Part shown: in pieces, positions 1 to 7,041 of the stretch
Numbering within the stretch: position 1 is the first letter of the stretch
Layout: each line of letters opens with the position of its first letter
Assembly: GCA_023666705.1 (NCBI GenBank)
Contig: JAMPBO010000008.1
Span: 30,865 to 94,864 of the forward strand
Reading direction: 5' to 3'
DNA: 64,000 nt
Source of the DNA: Bacteroides sp.
GTDB taxonomy: Bacteria; Bacillota; Clostridia; Lachnospirales; Lachnospiraceae
Program-made: the position numbers and the translations under genes
The notes under the pieces: generated by a model
The model's database searches: none
What the model was told of the DNA's origin: nothing
The model's input: the letters and a program-made list of their open reading frames with translations, nothing else

Positions 1-1246
1 TCTCAATAAGACCGTCAAGGATATTCAGATACTTCTCATTTTTCAAATGTGCCCTTGACATATTTACCGAAATCGGGACAGGCTTAATGTTCTTGTCAAG
101 CCATGTACGGATTGTCTTGCATGCCTCCTCCCATATGTATGCATCAAGCTTTGTAACAAACCCGTTTTTTTCGAATACGGGGATAAATTCAGCAGGGGAT
201 ATCACACCTCTTTCAGGCTGAATCCATCTTACAAGTGCCTCTGCACCGACGATACTTTCCGTATCCATATCAAACTTAGGCTGAAGATACATAACAAACT
301 CACGGTTCTCTAATGCTTTCGTCATATGGTCTTCAACATATTTACTGGAAAGAACATTGTCCTTCATGCTTTCATCATAAAACGCAACATACTCAACTGC
401 ATTAGACTTAATGCTCTGCCTTGCAAGTGCCGCCCTGTCGCCATATTTTCTGATTTTTTGGTTTACATCCTTTACAAAGGCAATTCCAAATACAAGCCTG
501 TACTCAATATTTTTGTAGCCGAGCAAATTTGTACGGACAAGCTCAACAAAATCCAACAAATCCTGCTCTGTTTCATATGTAAGCATAACCATAAATACAT
601 CTGCCGTAAGTCTTACAAAAATTTGCTCGCTTGTACAAAGAACATTCATTGATTCTATAAAAAAGTTTAATATTTCATCTCCAAAAGGCTCTCCATAAAG
701 CTCATTGATAGCCTTGAATTTTGCCACATCAAACTGGATAAGTGCGTATTTTCGTTCCGGATGCTGACGCACAATCTCATTTGCCACACGGATAAACATG
801 GTCGGTGTTCTGTCATTTGTGACATTTTGTGCAAGCTGCAGGCGGTAAAGCTCCTCTGCCGTCATTTCCGTTGTAACAATTGTCATACGTTTAATATATC
901 CGTCATCGTCCTTTGATATATAACAGACAATGTTGTGATAAGAATATACGTCATTCTTTTTCTTGAGCCGTACCGAGACCCCGACCCTATCATCGCTTAC
1001 TGCCACAAATTCTTCATTTCCCCGCATACCGTGCAGTACCTTATTGGTAAACACCAAAAAGCTTTCCTTGTCCTCATCAAAAACAATATCGCGGAATAAA
1101 TCTACCCATGATTCCGACGAAACGGCATCAATGTCAAGCTTTGTTTTATTACATACAAGCTGACACCCGTTTTCTTCATCAAAGAATATCATCATAACAT
1201 TTTCCATAGATAAAATAACACTCATAAAATCATCCGAAAACGACAT
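1..1246 (-). CDS. GGDEF/EAL domain protein, 3' part cut off by the window edge
   Basis: The frame runs from an ATG at 1246, preceded by a GGGGGG-rich ribosome binding site, off the left edge, giving about 415 residues. The N-terminal ~130 residues look like a PAS-type sensory region without a clear ligand motif. Next comes a GGDEF fold whose active-site loop reads RLTADVF where cyclases have RxGGDEF, so cyclase activity is unlikely. The EAL domain begins with the canonical QPKFDMD and GAEALVRW motifs and is cut before its later catalytic residues. The family hydrolyses c-di-GMP. From the sequence seen, I infer a phosphodiesterase with a regulatory, inactive GGDEF domain. The missing C-terminus prevents a firm call on activity. 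Confidence 0.88.
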   Translation of the reverse strand, partial: MSFSDDFMSVILSMENVMMIFFDEENGCQLVCNKTKLDIDAVSSESWVDLFRDIVFDEDKESFLVFTNKVLHGMRGNEEFVAVSDDRVGVSVRLKKKNDVYSYHNIVCYISKDDDGYIKRMTIVTTEMTAEELYRLQLAQNVTNDRTPTMFIRVANEIVRQHPERKYALIQFDVAKFKAINELYGEPFGDEILNFFIESMNVLCTSEQIFVRLTADVFMVMLTYETEQDLLDFVELVRTNLLGYKNIEYRLVFGIAFVKDVNQKIRKYGDRAALARQSIKSNAVEYVAFYDESMKDNVLSSKYVEDHMTKALENREFVMYLQPKFDMDTESIVGAEALVRWIQPERGVISPAEFIPVFEKNGFVTKLDAYIWEEACKTIRTWLDKNIKPVPISVNMSRAHLKNEKYLNILDGLIE

Positions 1247-1343
1247 ACGAACCCCCCTTTCATTTTTAAATGGCGTTCATTAAAAATTACTTTTAATTTT
1301 ACCATATTTTTTTTGATGTCACAAGCAAAAAGGAAAGTTTTAC

Positions 1344-1952
1344 TTATATGTCCGTATACTTAATTTTCAGGGATTTCATGTTGAGTTTATTTGACCTTGC
1401 CATATGGTGCCATCCCATATGCGTAAGAAAAATGTAAAGCCTTTGGGGAATGTGCGGTTTAGTCAACATAACTCCAGAGCAATTTGATTTCTTCACATCT
1501 GTGGCAAGCTGCTTCAATGCCTGCCCCGTCTGTGAAAGCATACCGCGGGAAAGCCTAAAAAATTTAACAAGGGAGCCTGCCCCAACTGCAACCGTCGTGC
1601 TTAATATAAACCCACATTCGTCACACCATGTACGAAACAGTGCTATGGCAGTTTTGCAGACCGCAGGATTGTAATAACCACTGTTTATTATAAGGTAAAC
1701 CCTGCAATCCCTTTGTGACACGTCAATATTTTCTTTTAAAATATCATCCATTACAGACATAAGCTTTGCAGGAATACCATCCATATAAAGAGGACATGCA
1801 ATTACAAACGCATCACATTCCCTTAAAGAGTCAGACCGAAAGTTTTCCATGTCACATCGCCTTATAGCCATTTCGCAGCCGATTTCATTTTCCAGATAAT
1901 CAAGCAGCACCTTAGAATTACTCCTTTTCATTCTCGGACTGCCACAGAGCAT
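1344..1952 (-). CDS. flavodoxin-fold NAD(P)H-dependent oxidoreductase
   Basis: This is a protein of about 200 residues with the flavodoxin/NADPH-dependent FMN reductase pattern: the phosphate-binding loop CGSPRMKRSNS at the N-terminus, then ACPLYMDGIPAKLMSVMDD, typical of these quinone or azo-type flavin reductases. The ATG at 1952 would cut the first beta strand short and has no ribosome binding site at the right distance. An AGGAGG box at 1971-1977 is instead spaced correctly for an ATT codon at 1964, which would add INIT and complete the strand, so initiation at 1964 is plausible. The gene follows a second flavodoxin-like gene directly (its stop is at 1955), so the two are probably co-translated. 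Substrate unknown. Confidence 0.8.
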   Translation of the reverse strand: MLCGSPRMKRSNSKVLLDYLENEIGCEMAIRRCDMENFRSDSLRECDAFVIACPLYMDGIPAKLMSVMDDILKENIDVSQRDCRVYLIINSGYYNPAVCKTAIALFRTWCDECGFILSTTVAVGAGSLVKFFRLSRGMLSQTGQALKQLATDVKKSNCSGVMLTKPHIPQRLYIFLTHMGWHHMARSNKLNMKSLKIKYTDI

Positions 1953-1954
1953 TG

Positions 1955-2473
1955 TTATATTAATGATAACTCCTCCTTTATTTCAGGGCTTTCCCTGTAA
2001 AACTTGATTTTATAATCCGTAACACCCAGATTTCTTATATTTGCATGGACAAGCCTCAGTGCGTTTTCCTGATACGCTACCTTTCCGCCATAAAAAAACA
2101 CACGAAGCTTAAAGCTCTCATCATACCTTTTTTTGTGAAACATTTCCCCTTTTATCAATCTAAAAAAAGGAAGGTGAAAGCCTGTACTTCTGTCTATTAC
2201 ATTTTTAATACATGGAGAATAACCGCCGAAGGTCAGGGGACTTATGATAATCATTTCCTGACAGGCACCTATATAGGATGAAATATTTTCGAACCCGTCA
2301 TCCTTAATGCATTTTCCGGGGTTTTTTATCCAGCAGCCAAAACAGCCGACACAATATTCCTTCACCTTTCTTGCAGGAAGCACAAAATCCCCCTCGGAAA
2401 TTACATTCTTAAATTCTTCATCAAAATTGTTAGCATCATATACTATAAACCGTTTGATTGTCCCCGCCTCCAT
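1955..2473 (-). CDS. flavodoxin-like protein with a CxxCxxC-type cysteine cluster
   Basis: About 172 residues from the ATG at 2473. It contains CVGCFGCWIKNPGKC followed by SPLTFGGYSPCIKNVIDR, the layout of the multimeric-flavodoxin and iron-sulfur flavoprotein relatives of NADPH-dependent FMN reductases. The cysteine cluster suggests a possible metal or iron-sulfur site, but that is inference. The start is uncertain: the ATG has little Shine-Dalgarno sequence before it, whereas GGAGGCGGGG lies just inside it and could serve a non-ATG start about ten codons later; a TTG at 2497 is also in frame. It forms a two-gene unit with the flavodoxin-like reductase downstream. Confidence 0.75.
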   Translation of the reverse strand: MEAGTIKRFIVYDANNFDEEFKNVISEGDFVLPARKVKEYCVGCFGCWIKNPGKCIKDDGFENISSYIGACQEMIIISPLTFGGYSPCIKNVIDRSTGFHLPFFRLIKGEMFHKKRYDESFKLRVFFYGGKVAYQENALRLVHANIRNLGVTDYKIKFYRESPEIKEELSLI

Positions 2474-2530
2474 ATTACAAGTGTTTATTTTATACAAATT
2501 ACACTTATAATATGCCCAAAAAACGAGGAG

Positions 2531-2641
2531 TTAAACATTAAGGTTGTGCTTAGTTGCATCGCTATTCAAGATAAGCCTGTCTATATCTTCAAACGCATTT
2601 TCAAATTCCGACTCTTTGTCATAGTTAGTTTTATATCCCAT
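2531..2641 (-). pseudogene. hsdR: 5' remnant of hsdR (type I restriction endonuclease subunit)
   Basis: A 36-codon frame with an excellent AGGAGG site and spacing begins MGYKTNYDKESEFENAF. Type I restriction subunits often start with this kind of E-x-E-F-E-x-A sequence. It lies directly downstream of an hsdS remnant, the position of hsdR in M-S-R operons, and the preceding KMFI-stop is the usual hsdS terminus. After about 17 residues the similarity is lost and the frame ends, so at most a stub is left. Calling it hsdR rests mainly on position and the opening residues. Confidence 0.5.
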
Positions 2642-2691
2642 ATGTAAATTCCTCCTCATATAAACATTTTTTCCTAGTTTTTTTAGCTTTT

Positions 2692-3192
2692 TCACTTACG
2701 CTGGTGAAGGGTGATAAGGTGGTCGAGGTGGTGGAAGAAGTCTGAAATGACTTGTCGCTCTGCTTCACTTTGTGGGAGTGAAATCATAATTTCAGCCATT
2801 ACATTGTTCATCAGTTTTGGATTGCCAACATATGAGACATGACCCTTTGCAACATTGTTTAATGCTTCAGAAATCATCTAATCTGGGGTTATAGCATCGG
2901 CAAGCAAAACACCGCAAACATTGGTACAATAGAACTTTCCAGCTCTGAAATTGACAGTTCCGGCGTTAGCACCATCAGTAGTCCATGTGATTGCATCTTC
3001 ATACAAGTAGTCCTTATAGTAACCCATCAAACCATCATTTTTAGTCTGAGAAGAAAAAACAGGATAAGACATACCTTCGGACTGAGTATTACTTGTCATT
3101 GATGCCGCAAGCACATACCCTCGTGTTATTTTGAAAAGCTCGCCAACCTTACGCTGTTCCCAAGCATTATATATAAAAAGTATAGCCATCAC
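2692..3192 (-). pseudogene. hsdS: hsdS 3' portion (type I specificity subunit), interrupted
   Basis: The frame opens near NAWEQRKVGELFKITRG, the hallmark junction between the conserved spacer and a target-recognition domain of HsdS. It continues through VCGVLLADAITPD and, after a TAG at 2878-2880, resumes in the same frame at ISEALNNVAKG and LPQSEAERQVISDFFHHLDHLITLHQRK, which are signature HsdS segments. The first target-recognition domain is absent. The end is also degraded: after HQRK there are TGA, TAA and TAG codons before a recognisable EKMFI-stop at about 2657. HsdS normally gives DNA sequence specificity to the M2S methylase. This copy cannot do so unless it recombines with an intact gene elsewhere. 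Confidence 0.85.
3148..3170. repeat. 23-bp direct repeat, right copy (hsdS NAWEQRK segment)
   Basis: CTTACGCTGTTCCCAAGCAT plus three more bases are identical to 4667-4689. The repeat encodes NAWEQRK of HsdS on the minus strand. The two copies bracket the DUF4869 and ATPase genes and are the expected scar, or substrate, of homologous recombination between hsdS modules. Confidence 0.85.
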
Positions 3193-4151
3193 TGCAATAA
3201 AGTGTTTGGTATAACCTCCATAATTTTCTCTAAATTTTGTCTATCCCTATACACCTTATTTAATTTATTTTTCGAGTATTTCAAATAACTTCCATTCGTC
3301 TTTTCAACCAGCAATGCTGTAAAAAATCTCTCCCAGCTCATATATTTTTCACTATCAATATAATCACTTGGATTTTCTAAAATATTGGTTATTATCTTAT
3401 CATTAAATATATTCGATTTTAATATAAGCCACTCAAAGGACTCGGGTAAATATAACAATATTCCCTTTGAGTACTGCATCAATTTCATAATTTGGTCTAT
3501 TTCCGAGCCAAACGCCGCCCCGTCAGCAATTACGATAATATTTTTGTTCTTATTTTGCTGTAAGCAGTCAAATATTTTTGTCTTTCCTCCTGCACTGAAA
3601 ACATCCCAATCATACCCCTTTGAAACTTCCTCAAAAAATTCATAGCCAGAATTAGAATCCTCAACCAACACAAGTGATGGTTCAAAAGACTTCCCTCCCA
3701 AATCACCGTAAATACGATAAAATTCGTTGTATGTTTTTTTCAAAGCACCATATTTGCCCGATGTTTTTATACCGTAAATTTCATCCACACTATAAGGAAG
3801 ATTCGGAAGCTTCTCACGAGTAACAATTACATAGTAGTTATCAGAATTTTTGACCTTCTCAGAAAACTCATTTGATGATATAAAGCTATTCCCTTCATCA
3901 ATAAATACTATTGTATCATGCATTTGCTCTAATAATATTTCCCACTGTTTTCCTTCCAAGGTCATACATTTTTTGTCACAAGACAGCGACACACCACTCT
4001 GCTCCCCATTTTCATAGTACTCACGTATCATATCAACCAAGGTGGTTTTTCCCGTTGCACTATCCCCTTTAATGACGGTTATATTTCGGCATATTTCAAA
4101 CCTATATTGAACAAAATTGTTTGATATTGTTATTTTATGCTTTCCTCTCAC
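3189..4151 (-). CDS. P-loop ATPase paired with DUF4869
   Basis: About 320 residues. A Walker A motif GDSATGKTTL lies near residue 30 and a Walker B-like TIVFIDEGN near residue 85, followed by VIVTREKLPNLPY, where sensor elements would fall in a small AAA-type fold. A second, Toprim- or Rossmann-like half carries LVLVEDSNSGYEFFEE and NIIVIADGAAFGSEID. The GTG at 4151 has GGAGG seven bases before it and is preferred over the GTG at 4172, which would overlap the upstream gene. It follows the DUF4869 gene by 11 bp, and the two appear to travel together inside restriction loci. No function is known to me; such proteins have sometimes been labelled translation initiation factor 2 without basis. Base composition is lower in GC than the flanking core genes. 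Confidence 0.75.
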   Translation of the reverse strand: MRGKHKITISNNFVQYRFEICRNITVIKGDSATGKTTLVDMIREYYENGEQSGVSLSCDKKCMTLEGKQWEILLEQMHDTIVFIDEGNSFISSNEFSEKVKNSDNYYVIVTREKLPNLPYSVDEIYGIKTSGKYGALKKTYNEFYRIYGDLGGKSFEPSLVLVEDSNSGYEFFEEVSKGYDWDVFSAGGKTKIFDCLQQNKNKNIIVIADGAAFGSEIDQIMKLMQYSKGILLYLPESFEWLILKSNIFNDKIITNILENPSDYIDSEKYMSWERFFTALLVEKTNGSYLKYSKNKLNKVYRDRQNLEKIMEVIPNTLLQ

Positions 4152-4162
4152 CAAAACGCCTC

Positions 4163-4600
4163 CTATAAACACTTTCCGGCAATCGAAATTAATTCTTCCA
4201 TTGTGTGAACAGCTTGATTTGTGTTAAGTACCTCCAGCGAAAAATTTTTCGATCCAAAATCCATTATATGTCTTAAATTAATTGTAACATCTTTCATTTC
4301 GCCAATTTTTAAAAGCCATTTTGCACAATTGTCACCACAATTTGACGCATTAAATATCTTATTAGATACCTTATATATCAAAATTAAAGTTTTCACTCCT
4401 CCTGAAAGTTCCTTTGGAGATATTGCTCCCAAAACAGGACTTTCTATCAAATGTGGTCCGACAACCTTTGATTTATCTACATCCTCAATCATTTTTTTAG
4501 AAAAATCATCTGTCAGCCATTCATCCAAATAACTATTTTTAAAATAAACGGATGTATTATATACAACATCATCCATATCGCCAAAATATATCTTTAACAT
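4163..4600 (-). CDS. DUF4869 family protein
   Basis: A 145-residue protein beginning MLKIYFGDM with a YNTSVYFKNSYLDEWLTDDF stretch, then ESPVLGAISPKELSGGVKTLIL and SNCGDNCAKWLLKIG. I recognise this as the DUF4869 pattern. There are no transmembrane segments and no known catalytic motif; the conserved CGDNC pair is a candidate metal site or structural site. An AGGAGG site precedes the ATG. The ribosome binding site begins right at the stop codon of an hsdS remnant, so the gene is placed to be read in the hsdS transcript. The 11-bp gap to the following ATPase gene implies joint expression and probably joint function. Role unknown. Confidence 0.75.
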   Translation of the reverse strand: MLKIYFGDMDDVVYNTSVYFKNSYLDEWLTDDFSKKMIEDVDKSKVVGPHLIESPVLGAISPKELSGGVKTLILIYKVSNKIFNASNCGDNCAKWLLKIGEMKDVTINLRHIMDFGSKNFSLEVLNTNQAVHTMEELISIAGKCL

Positions 4601-4612
4601 TTCACTTTCCTC

Positions 4613-4690
4613 CTAAACAAACATGTTTTGCAACATAAATTTTTTTATCATTTTCAACTTTTCCAACTTACGCTGTTCCCAAGCATTATT
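4613..4690 (-). pseudogene. hsdS: second hsdS 3' scrap
   Basis: Reading NNAWEQRK followed at once by LEKLKMIKKFMLQNMFV and a stop, this is the C-terminal end of an HsdS (usual form HQRKLEKL..IKK..L..MF) joined to the spacer motif AWEQRK. The join looks like recombination at the shared QRK coding sequence, deleting the whole target-recognition domain between. It lies between the NADAR gene and the DUF4869 gene. Confidence 0.75.
4667..4689. repeat. 23-bp direct repeat, left copy (hsdS NAWEQRK segment)
   Basis: Exact partner of the copy at 3148-3170, in the same orientation about 1.5 kb away. Similarity continues weakly into an AAAAAG run on the outer side. Recombination between the copies would excise the DUF4869 and ATPase genes and leave one hsdS joint. 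Confidence 0.85.
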
Positions 4691-4707
4691 TTTCAAAAAG
4701 CAAGCAT

Positions 4708-5181
4708 TTACAACTTTTCACGTACCATCATCAAAGCATATCCTAGCAAATTCTGACCTTTCCATTTTGCTCTGTCAAATCGGTCAGGGTCTTTCATCGA
4801 TAAACCTATTCCCCAAATAATGTCTTTTACCGCACATTCTGCCAAAAGAGCGTCTCTCGTCGCTTTAAGTTGTTCCCCAAATTCCTCATTTTGCGAAAAC
4901 TTTGCATAAAGTCCTTCGTAAACTATAATCTGTCTAACCCCATTCCAATAATTGTTATCAAATCCTGACACTAGCCGTCCCAGTTCTTTGATGAGGGAAA
5001 CATCTTTAGTATCAAGAATTTGAGATGCAATAGCTTCATCACGAAAACATTTTGCCTTTTTGTACATCATAAACTGTTCCATTGATGAGAACGTGATTCC
5101 TCCAACGGCAAAAGCAGACAAATACCAATTACTCAAGTAACCATTTTCTTCATTTGGATTGTGAAAACAAACAACCTTCAT
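4708..5181 (-). CDS. NADAR-family protein (ADP-ribose N-glycosidase-like)
   Basis: A 157-residue single-domain protein with the NADAR/YbiA signature: LSNWYLSAFAVGGITFSSME near residue 20, EQFMMYKKAKCF, YWNGVRQIIVYEGLYAKF, and at the end DIIWGIGLSMKDPD followed by WKGQNLLGYALMMVRE. Members cleave N-glycosidic bonds of ADP-ribose-like and riboflavin-precursor substrates. Some reverse ADP-ribosylation of guanine bases made by DarT-like toxins. Here the gene overlaps the preceding unknown gene by one base (TAATG), and that gene follows an ADP-ribosyltransferase-like gene. I infer that it removes modifications made by that transferase. A housekeeping YbiA role is the alternative. Confidence 0.82.
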   Translation of the reverse strand: MKVVCFHNPNEENGYLSNWYLSAFAVGGITFSSMEQFMMYKKAKCFRDEAIASQILDTKDVSLIKELGRLVSGFDNNYWNGVRQIIVYEGLYAKFSQNEEFGEQLKATRDALLAECAVKDIIWGIGLSMKDPDRFDRAKWKGQNLLGYALMMVREKL

Positions 5182-5597
5182 TACTTTGCACCTACCTTTT
5201 GTACAGCCAAGTCAAGCTCCAAATCGTGAAGTCCAAAATAAGCCTTTTTCAAAAAATCTATTGGTACTTTCTTTATTACTTCTGCACTCGGCATATTATA
5301 ATACCATTGATAATAGGCATAAAATTCCCCTAGCCAATCCGGCATAAAACCTTCAAGAGCTTTACCAAATTTTAAAGTATACTGCTCTGTTTCAGAAAAA
5401 TATGCCCACAATTCTTTTGCGTTCATTGTATTGACGTAAGCCTTCGACTCATCAATGCTCTTTCTCGTTTTGCTTGTCATATAGGCATTAATAAAATCAA
5501 CAGTATCCATATCAGGATAAGCCTCTGCTATAAGTTCAAATAGTTTTCCCTGATTCTCCACAACATCACTTAAATAAGCTTCTGCATACGCTCTCAT
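5181..5597 (-). CDS. unknown protein linking the ADP-ribosyltransferase and NADAR genes
   Basis: About 138 residues starting MRAYAEAYLSDVV at 5597, chosen because AGAGG lies eight bases upstream; ATG and GTG codons at 5603 and 5606 are also in frame. It is a helical, acidic, soluble protein with no signal peptide. It contains VDFINAYMTSKTRKSID and, at the C-terminus, FLKKAYFGLHDLELDLAV. I do not recognise a named domain. It sits twelve bases after the DUF3990-type gene and overlaps the NADAR gene, so it is probably an obligate third component, such as an adaptor, inhibitor or specificity factor. This is inferred from coupling alone. Confidence 0.65.
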   Translation of the reverse strand: MRAYAEAYLSDVVENQGKLFELIAEAYPDMDTVDFINAYMTSKTRKSIDESKAYVNTMNAKELWAYFSETEQYTLKFGKALEGFMPDWLGEFYAYYQWYYNMPSAEVIKKVPIDFLKKAYFGLHDLELDLAVQKVGAK

Positions 5598-5609
5598 TAT
5601 CATCACCTC

Positions 5610-6083
5610 TCAAACAGCGTACTGAACACCCAATCCCCCTAATGAAAGAAGCTCCTCTAATATATCCATATCAATGTTATCCCTGACAAATTCCTTTGCA
5701 ATATAGAAATAAGAAGCATTTGCCCTCCAGCCTTTAATAGCATCATATTCGCTTGCATCTATGCCATATTTTGCAATAAATTTATCAGCAAGCATGCGAT
5801 AACGCTTGGAATCGGCAGCATCTCTATGCTTCATCAATTCAGCTAACCAAGCAAGGACATTGTGTTCTTGGAAATCCAGGATTTTCAATCCATCAATATC
5901 AAGCTCAAATTTATGCAGCCAACCATTTGTATCATTTGGTCTGCAAACTGCCCATTCTTTTGCAAGCTCAGAGCTTTCAGTAAGGTAAAAACCTTTCCCA
6001 TAATCATGTTTTTCATCTCCACGTCCATATGTTGGCAATATATTTTTATTAGGAGTACCATGAAATAAAATCAATTTCTCCAT
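5610..6083 (-). CDS. DUF3990-type ADP-ribosyltransferase-like protein, putative toxin
   Basis: A 157-residue protein opening EKLILFHGTPNKNILPTYGR, then HDYGKGFYLTESSELAKEWA. The LFHGT and G-x-GFYLT elements match the first NAD-binding strands of the ADP-ribosyltransferase superfamily as seen in DUF3990. Near the C-terminus DASEYDAIKGWRAN and LEELLSLGGLGVQYAV occupy the region where the catalytic Glu/Gln usually lies. AAGGAGG precedes the ATG. The gene is fused in position to the truncated 3' end of hsdM, whose frame runs through its ribosome binding site. A NADAR gene two positions downstream supports ADP-ribosylation as the activity. The target (DNA, RNA or protein) cannot be seen. Confidence 0.7.
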   Translation of the reverse strand: MEKLILFHGTPNKNILPTYGRGDEKHDYGKGFYLTESSELAKEWAVCRPNDTNGWLHKFELDIDGLKILDFQEHNVLAWLAELMKHRDAADSKRYRMLADKFIAKYGIDASEYDAIKGWRANASYFYIAKEFVRDNIDMDILEELLSLGGLGVQYAV

Positions 6084-6099
6084 TTTTACCGTTCCTCCT

Positions 6100-6439
6100 T
6101 AACAAACATCTTTTCAAGGCAAAAGCTGATAATGCATCTGTAACATTTGATACATCAAAACTTTTACCCATCTTTAACCATGTTGAAAATAAATTATTAT
6201 ATGAAATGAAACAGCCTATATTTTTCTTACAATCCTCTACTGTTTCTATTTCTTCTTCCACCAACTCCGGAAGAGCCTCATCTGTCCAATCATGTTTTTT
6301 AATACTCAACTTCTTTATCAAACAAAAATTTATAAAAAATAAAATCAAGAATATAATCCTTGTATTCGTTAGCCTCAATTTTGGACCGCATTTTGTTTGC
6401 AGACTCCCATATTTTATTTGCAAGTTGTTGTTTATTCAT
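6100..6439 (-). pseudogene. hsdM: 5' remnant of hsdM (type I DNA methyltransferase)
   Basis: From the ATG at 6439 the frame reads MNKQQLANKIWESANKMRS then EANEYKDYILDFIFYKFL, a near-canonical HsdM N-terminus. A frameshift occurs at about 6300 (TAA in the original frame). The reading resumes one frame over with DWTDEALPELVEEE, DCKKNIGCFISYNNLFSTWLK and FDVSNVTDALSAF, again classic HsdM. The sequence then breaks off at the ribosome binding site of the ADP-ribosyltransferase-like gene. The methyltransferase core with the NPPF motif is gone, so it is inactive. It marks the upstream end of a former hsdM-hsdS-hsdR operon. Confidence 0.88.
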
Positions 6440-6517
6440 TTGTCATATCCTCCAATTCGTCCACTACGTTTAGTTGATTTTTATATAGCCTTTGCTTGGT
6501 TGCAATCTTATATGTTT

Positions 6518-6640
6518 TCAGATTTCAGCTTGTTCCTTTATATCCGTTAAATAAAATCCTGTACCAAAATCCTTGTAAGGTCTGCACATTGCCAGATTAA
6601 TATTGTCAATTTTCGTGTTACTCCCATGATACAATTTCAT
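6518..6640 (-). pseudogene. truncated DUF3990 gene
   Basis: The 40-codon frame reads MKLYHGSNTKIDNINLAMCR and then DFGTGFYLTDIKEQAE before a TGA. YHGSN and FGTGFYLT are the start of a classical DUF3990 ADP-ribosyltransferase-like protein, normally ~150 residues or more; the remaining two thirds are missing. Its ATG overlaps the stop of the DUF3791 gene (ATGA), the usual arrangement of DUF3791-DUF3990 pairs. It is therefore a dead copy separate from the intact DUF3990-like gene 0.4 kb downstream. Confidence 0.72.
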
Positions 6641-6837
6641 AGCGTCCCTCCATTTCTTTTACATAAATAGCCAACATCTTCTAATATTGTATCAAAAGGC
6701 AACGTATGTTCCGCTTCGTAATTTTTCTTTATAAATTCAATACCTTTAAACTTAAATACATATTGAAACGCCTCCTTAACGCTAAGATTATGCTTTTGTG
6801 CAAATTCGTATACGAAGGAAACTATAAAATTAATCAC
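6637..6837 (-). CDS. DUF3791 family small protein, start affected by an A-tract frameshift
   Basis: A 66-residue protein with VYEFAQKHNLSVKEAFQYVF and the YEAEHTLPFDTILEDV ending typical of DUF3791, the small partner of DUF3990. The only in-frame start is a GTG at 6837 lacking a ribosome binding site. A well placed GGAG and ATG at 6854 open MIEQKK but fall out of frame at a run of seven A; one more A would restore MIEQKK joined to the rest. So this copy is either a frameshifted pseudogene or held off by slippage. It overlaps the truncated DUF3990 stub. Confidence 0.65.
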   Translation of the reverse strand: MINFIVSFVYEFAQKHNLSVKEAFQYVFKFKGIEFIKKNYEAEHTLPFDTILEDVGYLCKRNGGTL

Positions 6838-6986
6838 TTTTTTTGTTCTATCATATAGAATATCTCCTCATTACTAAATAAAGCTATTCTTTGACGTGAA
6901 TTTCTTTGTATTTACATCATCCATACAACCCTCAGCCCTCCTTTGTAACAATTCATACTTTATTTCATCTCAGCATATCAAAAAAA

Positions 6987-7016
6987 CTCCCTGTGGTCAA
7001 TGATAACCACAGGGAG
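6987..7016 (-). terminator. Rho-independent terminator
   Basis: CTCCCTGTGGT and ACCACAGGGAG form a perfect 11-bp stem with an 8-base loop. Reading the minus strand it is followed by a run of T. It ends transcription of the leaderless-protein genes upstream (7042 onward) and insulates them from the accessory region. Confidence 0.9.
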
Positions 7017-7041
7017 AAATATCACATTAAAACAACCTTAT

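Noticed and set aside
2692..3192. Treating the hsdS pieces as two working small genes
   Set aside because: They are one frame split by a TAG, lack the first recognition domain and have a degraded end.
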